Position numbers and translations under genes: made by a program. From Caulobacteraceae bacterium (lineage in GTDB: Bacteria > Pseudomonadota > Alphaproteobacteria > Caulobacterales > Caulobacteraceae), in contig JASLDZ010000244.1 of assembly GCA_030151985.1 (NCBI GenBank), positions 1-19,909 of the forward strand: a stretch of 19,909 bases of DNA, read 5' to 3'. Of this stretch, positions 15,096-19,909 are shown piece after piece (position 1 is the stretch's first letter; the number at the start of each line of letters is the position of its first letter). The notes below the pieces were generated by a model. That model had not been told where the DNA came from. It was given only the letters and a program-made list of their open reading frames with translations, and did not search any database.

Positions 15096-16943
15096 TTGAG
15101 CCTGGCGCGCGAAAGCGATGCGCTGCGTGAGGTGCTGGCCACGCGCCTGCGCAACACTCCGCTCCGCGTGGCGATGCCGCTGCTGATCGCCGCCAGCTTC
15201 ACCTTCCTCGTGGGACCGGCGGTGCGGGTCCTGTGGGTATGGGCGCTGGGCTACGCGGCGCTTCAGGCGGTGGAGTACGGTCTGAGCCGGCGCCTGCTGG
15301 CCAGTTCGCGCGGCCCCCTTCCGCCGCGGCTCCGCGTCGTGGCCGTCGCCCTGATGGCGCTGAGCTCGATCGGCTTCATCCTGGGCGCGGCGGTGCTGCT
15401 GGGCTTGCGGCTCACGCTCGCGCCTTCGCTGTCCGTGCTGATCGCAGCGGGCGCCTTGCTCAACTCGATCGTGGTGAGCCGCCGCTCGCTCAGCGCCTTC
15501 CTCGCGCTGAACCTGCCGCACTTCGCCTGGCTCCTGGCCATGCCCGTGCTGATCGCCCTGCGCGGACCGGGCGTCGCCGTGCCGCTGGCGCCGGCCGTGG
15601 CCATGGGAGGCGCGCTGCTGTGCGTCAGCGCGACCCTCGCGTGGATCAGCCTGTCGCGCGCCCTGCACGCCGCCGCCGCCGCCCGCGCCGAGGCAGAGGC
15701 GCGCCGGGCCGAAGCCGAGGCCGCCCGCGACGGGCGCGCCGCCTTCACCGCGGCCGTCAGCCACGAGCTGCGCACCCCGCTCTCCGCCATCCTCGCCGCC
15801 TCCGCCGCGCTGGAGATGCGCGCGCTCAACGAGGAGGCGCGCGACAGCGCCGCCCTGATCGCCGACGCCTCGCGGCTGATGCGCCGGATGCTGGACGAGC
15901 TCCTCGACCTCTCCAAGCTGGAGGCGGGCCGGATGACGGTGGAGGCGGCGCCGCTCGACCTTCCGCTCCTGGTCGACGAGACCCTGCGCCTGTGGGGCCC
16001 GGAGGCGGCGGCCAAGGGGCTGGCCCTGAGCGTCGACGGGCGCGAGACGCTGCCGGCGAGGGCGAGCGGCGACGCGATGCGCCTGCGGCAGGTGCTGAAC
16101 AACCTCCTTTCCAACGCGATCAAGTTCACCGCGAAGGGCGAGGTGCGGCTGCGGCTCGCCTGCGCGGCCGACGAGGCGGGCTTTCGCGTGCGCATGACCG
16201 TGGCCGACACCGGGCCGGGGCTGGACGCCGACACGCTGGAGCGCCTGTTCACGCCGTTCGAGCAGGCTTCGGCGGGCGTCGCCCACACCCATGGGGGCAC
16301 GGGCCTCGGACTGGCCATCAGCCGCGAACTCGCCCGGCTGATGGGCGGCGACCTCGTGGCGTCGCAGCGCGCGGACGCGCTGGGCGCCTGCTTCACCCTG
16401 GACGTCCTCCTGGGGCTCCCCGCCGCGCCCGAAGCCGCGCCCCTCCCGGCGCTGGCGCCGGCGAGCCCTCGCGTGCTGGTGGCGGACGACCACCCGCTTG
16501 GCCGACAGGCGGTCGCCATGCTGCTGGGCCTGCGGGGGCTGGAGGTCGTCGCCTGCGACGACGGGGCGAGCGCGCTCGGCGCGCTGGCGACGGGGCCCTT
16601 CGACCTGGTGCTGGCGGACCTGAACATGGGCGCGCTCGGCGGGCTGGAGCTGACGCGCCGGCTGCGCGCCTCACCCGGGCCCAACCGCGACACGCCCGTG
16701 CTGGCGGTGAGCGGGGACACGGGGGCGGAGACGCTCGCCGCCTGCCTCACGGCCGGCATGGCTGGGCTCGCGCCCAAGCCGCTGGAGCCCCGGTCCCTCT
16801 ACGCCGCGGTGGACGCCGCGCTCGCGGGCGGCCGGGTCGCCTGCAATGACGCGGACAGCCTCGACTCCAGCGCCGCCTCGTCCTTCAGCTCGCACTCCCA
16901 GACGGTCAGCACGGTCCAGCCGCCGGCCTCCAGCGCGGCCTGA
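15096..16943 (+). CDS. Hybrid membrane sensor histidine kinase with receiver domain
   Basis: This 615-residue two-component protein has about six N-terminal hydrophobic helices (about 25-185), with no recognisable periplasmic sensor domain. A short Ala/Glu/Arg coiled coil (190-212) follows. HisKA has His223 in AVSHELRTPLSA. The ATPase domain has the N box (QVLNNLLSNAIKF), G1 (DTGPGLD), F (LFTPFEQAS) and G2 (GGTGLGLAIS). The C-terminal receiver has DD464-465, phospho-acceptor Asp508 (VLADLNMG) and Lys561. TTG at 15096, 6 nt after GGGGGA, is preferred over TTG at 15033, which has no ribosome-binding site. The last 35 residues run past the receiver into DNA that encodes vsr on the other strand. 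Signal and partner unknown. Confidence 0.9.
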   Translation: MSLARESDALREVLATRLRNTPLRVAMPLLIAASFTFLVGPAVRVLWVWALGYAALQAVEYGLSRRLLASSRGPLPPRLRVVAVALMALSSIGFILGAAVLLGLRLTLAPSLSVLIAAGALLNSIVVSRRSLSAFLALNLPHFAWLLAMPVLIALRGPGVAVPLAPAVAMGGALLCVSATLAWISLSRALHAAAAARAEAEARRAEAEAARDGRAAFTAAVSHELRTPLSAILAASAALEMRALNEEARDSAALIADASRLMRRMLDELLDLSKLEAGRMTVEAAPLDLPLLVDETLRLWGPEAAAKGLALSVDGRETLPARASGDAMRLRQVLNNLLSNAIKFTAKGEVRLRLACAADEAGFRVRMTVADTGPGLDADTLERLFTPFEQASAGVAHTHGGTGLGLAISRELARLMGGDLVASQRADALGACFTLDVLLGLPAAPEAAPLPALAPASPRVLVADDHPLGRQAVAMLLGLRGLEVVACDDGASALGALATGPFDLVLADLNMGALGGLELTRRLRASPGPNRDTPVLAVSGDTGAETLAACLTAGMAGLAPKPLEPRSLYAAVDAALAGGRVACNDADSLDSSAASSFSSHSQTVSTVQPPASSAA

Positions 16944-17266
16944 GCCGCCGCGTCCCGGGCGGTGTTGCGGGCGATCTTGGCGAGCCAGTAGGCGGCGTTC
17001 GCCTTGGGGCGGCGGGCCCCCCGGCGGCAGCCGTGCCCGTGCCAGAAGCAGCCGTGCACGAACACCGCCGTGCGCCGTCCGGCCATCACGATGTCCGGCG
17101 AGCCCGGCAGGTCACGGCGCTGCAGCCGATAGCGCAGCCCGAGCCGGGTGAGGATCCGCCGCACCGCCCGCTCGGGGCCGGTGTCGCGTCCCTTCACCCG
17201 CGCCATCACCGCCGAGCGCTGCTGCGGGGTGAAGACGTCGGTGCGTGCGTCGGCCGGGCCGGACAT
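16799..17266 (-). CDS. vsr: Very short patch repair endonuclease (Vsr family)
   Basis: This 155-residue endonuclease nicks 5' of the T in T:G mismatches arising from deamination of 5-methylcytosine. Catalytic residues matching E. coli Vsr are Glu32, Asp58 (LPGSPDIVM) and His76 (HGCFWHGHGC). The zinc ligands Cys73, His78, Cys80 and Cys125 (VWECELKD) are all kept. The core ends at about residue 141; a 14-residue Pro/Ala/Ser tail follows. Its 3' end overlaps the sensor kinase gene by 145 bp, tail to tail. No cytosine-5 methyltransferase or mutL homologue lies in the window, although vsr is usually linked to a dcm-type gene. The protein looks intact and functional. Confidence 0.93.
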   Translation of the reverse strand: MSGPADARTDVFTPQQRSAVMARVKGRDTGPERAVRRILTRLGLRYRLQRRDLPGSPDIVMAGRRTAVFVHGCFWHGHGCRRGARRPKANAAYWLAKIARNTARDAAAQAALEAGGWTVLTVWECELKDEAALESRLSASLQATRPPASAASTAA

Positions 17267-17337
17267 GGGCTTCAGGCTCTAGGCTCCCCTCGAACCCTTC
17301 GCCAGCCTCGTGCCCGGCCCCGCGTCCGCGAAGCTCC

Positions 17338-17676
17338 TCAGGAGCCGGCGGGCGCGGCCGGCGTGGCGGCGGCCTGCACGCGGCCGTCGCCCTTCAGCGC
17401 GGCCTCGTACGCGGTCTTCTTGGCGGCGGGGATCGAGCCCAGGAACATCTTGCGGGCGTCGGCCATGCAGCGCGACTTGGAGCTGTCGGTGTAGACGGGC
17501 CCGCCCGTGCACCAGGCCTTGGCCGCGACGTCCAGCCGCTGCGAGAAGGCGGCGGCCCCGGCGGGGGTCGACAGGTCCAGGTCGGCGTAGCTCAGCTTCA
17601 CGTCCTGGGCGAGGGCGGCCGTGGCGAGGGCGAGCCCGGCGGCGGCCGCACCGAAGGCGGCGATGGCGGAAGTCAT
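17338..17676 (-). CDS. Secreted UrcA-family protein
   Basis: This 112-residue protein has a Sec signal peptide (1-23, ending ATAALA) and a mature part starting QDVKLSYADLDLSTPAGAAA, the hallmark of the UrcA family found mostly in Caulobacterales and sphingomonads. Two cysteines, Cys56 and Cys70, probably form a disulfide in the periplasm. The function of the family is unknown. An Ala/Pro-rich tail closes it (about 101-112). AGGAG 7 nt upstream supports the ATG at 17676; the frame opens 14 codons earlier but that would bury the signal peptide. It runs in the same direction as vsr, 71 bp ahead, without an obvious functional link. Confidence 0.85.
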   Translation of the reverse strand: MTSAIAAFGAAAAGLALATAALAQDVKLSYADLDLSTPAGAAAFSQRLDVAAKAWCTGGPVYTDSSKSRCMADARKMFLGSIPAAKKTAYEAALKGDGRVQAAATPAAPAGS

Positions 17677-17716
17677 GGTTGTGCTCCTCTCGCCCGCAGG
17701 ACGTTGCTTGCGGGCC

Positions 17717-17784
17717 AAGATGAACGTCGCGCTTCGTCTGCGTTCATGCAGCTTAACTCGACGTCATGACCAAGAATTCATCTT
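17717..17784. promoter_or_regulatory. Inverted repeats in the divergent urcA-phzF control region
   Basis: AAGATGAA (17717-17724) is the exact reverse complement of TTCATCTT (17777-17784). Inside it, ATGAACG (17720-17726) pairs with CGTTCAT (17741-17747), and GTCATGAC (17763-17770) is a perfect palindrome. The stretch is less G+C-rich than its surroundings and lies in the 201-bp gap between two divergent genes, so a regulator site is plausible. I cannot name the regulator, and no clear -35/-10 pair stands out. Confidence 0.35.
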
Positions 17785-17877
17785 GAAGCCGAATCCGGCC
17801 GGTCTGGCATCGCGAGCGGCGGCGGGCTAGGCGATGAGGGCGGGCGCGACGGCTCCGCGCACGAGGAGGTCCGCGCG

Positions 17878-18732
17878 ATGCGCTCGGCTTTCCATCAGGT
17901 GGACGTGTTCGCCGGGGCCGCCTTCGGCGGCAACCCGCTGGCGGTGGTGCTGGACGGCGCCGGTCTCACCGACGAGGCGATGCAGCGGATCGCCCGCTGG
18001 ACCAACCTGTCGGAGACCACCTTCCTCCTGCCGCCGACCGCGCCCGAGGCCGACTACCGCGTGCGCATCTTCACCCTGTCGGGCGAGCTGCCGTTCGCGG
18101 GCCATCCGACGCTCGGCAGCTGCCACGCCTGGCTCGCCGCGGGCGGGCGGCCGAAGCACGAGGCGCGGATCGTGCAGGAGTGCGGCGTGGGGCTCGTGCC
18201 CCTGGTCCGCGCCGGGGGCCGGCTCGCCTTCCGCGCCCCGCCGCTGATCCGCTCGGGCCCGCTGGAGGAGGCGCACCGCGCCGCCCTGCTGCGCGCGCTC
18301 CGCCTTGCGCCGGAGGCGGTGCTCGACACGGCCTGGGTCGACAACGGGCCCGGCTGGGTCGGCGTGCTGCTGCGCGACGCGGACGCGGTGCTCGCCGTCG
18401 AGGCCGACCTGTCGCTCTACGACGGCCCCCGCCCCTTCCACGTCGGGCTGGTGGGCGCCCGCGCGGCGGGAAGCGACTGCGCCTTCGAGGTGCGCGCCCT
18501 GTTCGAGGACGCCGGCGGCGCGGTGATCGAGGACCCCGTCACCGGCAGCCTCAACGCCTCCCTCGCCCAGTGGCTCCTGGCGAGCGGGCGCGCGAAGGCG
18601 CCCTATGTCGCCGCCCAAGGAACGCGCCTGCAGCGCACGGGCCGCGTCTTCATCACACGCGACGCGCAGGGCGAGGTATGGGTCGGCGGCGACGTCGCCA
18701 CCCGGGTGGAGGGGACGATCGCGCTGGGCTGA
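17878..18732 (+). CDS. PhzF family protein (phenazine-biosynthesis-like isomerase fold)
   Basis: This 284-residue protein shares the diaminopimelate-epimerase-like double barrel of PhzF. Family blocks are VDVFAGAAFGGNPLAVVLDG (8-27), Glu46 in NLSETTFLLPP, which matches the catalytic Glu of PhzF, ELPFAGHPTLGSCHAWL (about 70-86) and IEDPVTGSLNASLAQWL near the C-terminus. No other phenazine genes are near, so phenazine synthesis is unlikely; most such homologues in other bacteria are isomerases of unknown substrate. A strong GAGGAGGT 7-8 nt before the ATG fixes the start. Its stop is 2 bp from that of cysK, tail to tail, with no room for a terminator between. Confidence 0.9.
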   Translation: MRSAFHQVDVFAGAAFGGNPLAVVLDGAGLTDEAMQRIARWTNLSETTFLLPPTAPEADYRVRIFTLSGELPFAGHPTLGSCHAWLAAGGRPKHEARIVQECGVGLVPLVRAGGRLAFRAPPLIRSGPLEEAHRAALLRALRLAPEAVLDTAWVDNGPGWVGVLLRDADAVLAVEADLSLYDGPRPFHVGLVGARAAGSDCAFEVRALFEDAGGAVIEDPVTGSLNASLAQWLLASGRAKAPYVAAQGTRLQRTGRVFITRDAQGEVWVGGDVATRVEGTIALG

Positions 18733-18734
18733 CC

Positions 18735-19736
18735 CTAGCCGATCCCCTCGAACAGGGCGGTGGACAGGTAGCGTTCGGCGAAGCTCGGCACGATCGTCAC
18801 GATCTGCTTGCCGGCGTGGTCGTCCCTCGCCGCCAGCCGGAACGCCGCCGAGAGCGCGCCGCCGGACGAGATGCCGACCGGCAGTCCCTCCACCCGGGCG
18901 GCCTTGCGCGCGAACTCCAGGCTCTCGTCGTTGCCGACGGTCAGCACCTCGTCGATCACGCCGCGGTCGAGGATGTCGGGGATGAAGCCGGCGCCCAGGC
19001 CCTGGATCTTGTGCGGGCCGGGCGGGCCGCCGGAGAGCACGGCCGAGGCCTCCGGCTCCACCGCGACCATGCGCAGGGAGGGCTTCCTGGCCTTCAGCAC
19101 CTGGCCGACGCCGGTGATGGTGCCGCCGGTGCCGACGCCCGAGACGATCACGTCCACCGCGCCGCCGGTGTCGTTCCAGATCTCCTCGGCGGTGGAAACC
19201 CGGTGGACGGCGGGGTTGGCGGGGTTCTCGAACTGCTGCGGCATCACCGCGCCGGGCGTCTCGGCCACGATCTCCTGCGCGCGGGCCATGGCGCCGCGCA
19301 TGCCCTTTTCGGCCGGGGTGAGCACCAACTGCGCCCCCAGCAGCGCCAGCATCTTGCGCCGTTCGATGCTCATGCTCTCGGGCATCACCAGAACCACGCG
19401 GTAGCCCTTGGCCGCGCCCACGAAGGCCAGCGCGATGCCGGTGTTGCCGCTGGTCGGCTCCACGATGGTCGAGCCCTCGCGGAGGATCCCCTGCGCCTCC
19501 ATCGCCTCGATCATGGAGAGGCCGATGCGGTCCTTCACGCTGGAGAGCGGGTTGTAGAACTCGAGCTTGGCCAGCACCTCGGCCTTGGGCTTCAGCTCGG
19601 CCGACAGCCGGGGCAGCCGGATCAGGGGCGTATCGCCCACGAGGTCGAGCACGGAGTCGTAGACCTTGCCGCGCCCCTGGCGGGCGAGGACGTGCTCGCC
19701 GGTCGGCGCGGAGGTGGGAGGGGCGGTGGCGTCCAT
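18735..19736 (-). CDS. cysK: Cysteine synthase A (O-acetylserine sulfhydrylase)
   Basis: This 333-residue PLP enzyme makes cysteine from O-acetylserine and sulfide in the cytosol. PLP Lys68 is in NPLSSVKDRIG. The substrate loop TSGNTG is at 95-100, and the phosphate-binding GTGGT at 202-206. ISSGGA and the C-terminal SFAERYLST are also typical of CysK rather than cystathionine beta-synthase, and there is no CBS domain. The N-terminus has about 20 extra residues (MDATAPPTSAPTGEHV) before the usual start; an internal start is possible but none has a better codon context. It is divergent from the MFS gene. Confidence 0.94.
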   Translation of the reverse strand: MDATAPPTSAPTGEHVLARQGRGKVYDSVLDLVGDTPLIRLPRLSAELKPKAEVLAKLEFYNPLSSVKDRIGLSMIEAMEAQGILREGSTIVEPTSGNTGIALAFVGAAKGYRVVLVMPESMSIERRKMLALLGAQLVLTPAEKGMRGAMARAQEIVAETPGAVMPQQFENPANPAVHRVSTAEEIWNDTGGAVDVIVSGVGTGGTITGVGQVLKARKPSLRMVAVEPEASAVLSGGPPGPHKIQGLGAGFIPDILDRGVIDEVLTVGNDESLEFARKAARVEGLPVGISSGGALSAAFRLAARDDHAGKQIVTIVPSFAERYLSTALFEGIG

Positions 19737-19768
19737 GGGGCGGGCCTTCTGCGGGCGATTGCGTCTTG

Positions 19769-19801
19769 CCTATAGGCCTTGCAGGCCCTCCTGTCCGTCA
19801 A
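19769..19801 (-). promoter_or_regulatory. Weak cysK promoter candidate with a CCTATAGG palindrome
   Basis: On the - strand TTGACG (19796-19801) is followed by a CTATAG/TATAGG element. The latter is inside the perfect palindrome GCCTATAGGC (19768-19777). The spacer is 20-21 nt, longer than sigma70 prefers, so activation or another start is likely. The 90-bp gap must also hold the promoter for the divergent MFS gene. Confidence 0.25.
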
Positions 19802-19826
19802 GCAGGGCTGAAGGGGGCGTCCAGGA

Positions 19827-19909
19827 ATGCTGATCGTCGACGACCTGAAGGGCCTGGACCGGGAGCAGCGCTCGGCCTTCACCGCCAGCCTGCTGGGCTG
19901 GACGCTCGA
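19827..19909 (+). CDS. MFS transporter, N-terminal fragment (runs off the window)
   Basis: An ATG at 19827 opens a frame to the right edge. The 27 visible residues end DREQRSAFTASLLGWTLD. The pattern R-x-A-F-x-A-S-x-x-G-W-T-L-D, at the start of the first membrane helix, is typical of major facilitator transporters of the sialate/metabolite:H+ symporter type. The substrate cannot be told from this fragment. AGGA is only 1 nt from the ATG and GGGGG about 9 nt, so the start is reasonable but not certain. It is divergent from cysK. Confidence 0.7.
   Translation, partial: MLIVDDLKGLDREQRSAFTASLLGWTL

Noticed and set aside
17720..17747. EcfG (general stress sigma) promoter, read as GAAC...CGTT
   Set aside because: The -35-like element is TGAAC instead of GGAAC and the spacer is 15 nt rather than 16-17.

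Overview
The window is about 70% G+C or more, densely coding, with short gaps and many GTG/TTG starts. The cox gene order, a UrcA-family gene, a cysteine-free L31 and a LiuR-like MerR regulator beside acyl-CoA dehydrogenase genes all suggest an alphaproteobacterium, most likely of the Caulobacterales (Caulobacter/Phenylobacterium type). The order is an inference from gene content; no rRNA marker is present. I saw no tRNA, rRNA, CRISPR array, transposase or integrase. No gap exceeds 300 bases.

Left part (1-5700). After the possible start of a divergent gene at the left edge, rpmE (L31) lies on the + strand behind a hairpin leader. It converges on an aa3-type cytochrome c oxidase cluster on the - strand, read right to left: a small hypothetical helical protein, ctaC (subunit II, CuA), ctaD (subunit I), ctaB (heme O synthase), a small CoxF-like membrane protein, and ctaG (Cox11 copper chaperone). 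The last three overlap. A strong hairpin separates ctaD from ctaB. Subunit III (ctaE) is not in the window.

Middle (5700-15020). A divergent control region with three copies of a TGACGT half-site precedes a MerR-family regulator. A + strand run of lipid-catabolism genes follows: a long acyl-CoA dehydrogenase, an isochorismatase-like protein lacking the usual catalytic Cys and Lys, a DUF1428 protein, a 2,4-dienoyl-CoA-reductase-like SDR, an OsmC-family protein, a thiolase, a small lipase, and a fused enoyl-CoA hydratase/3-hydroxyacyl-CoA dehydrogenase. Together they can carry out dehydrogenation, hydration, oxidation and thiolysis of acyl-CoAs, with the SDR probably handling unsaturated chains. 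A paired inverted REP-like repeat divides the run before the OsmC gene. A terminator-like hairpin closes it after the multifunctional enzyme.

Right part (15020-19909). A hybrid membrane sensor kinase on the + strand converges on, and overlaps by 145 bp, a Vsr-type mismatch endonuclease gene on the - strand. Next come a secreted UrcA-family protein (-), a divergent PhzF-family isomerase-like protein (+), cysteine synthase (-), and the first 28 codons of an MFS transporter (+) at the right edge.

I found no wholly new system. The most interesting items are the three-half-site operator, the degenerate isochorismatase-like protein inside the fatty-acid locus, the kinase/vsr overlap, and the ctaD-ctaB hairpin.
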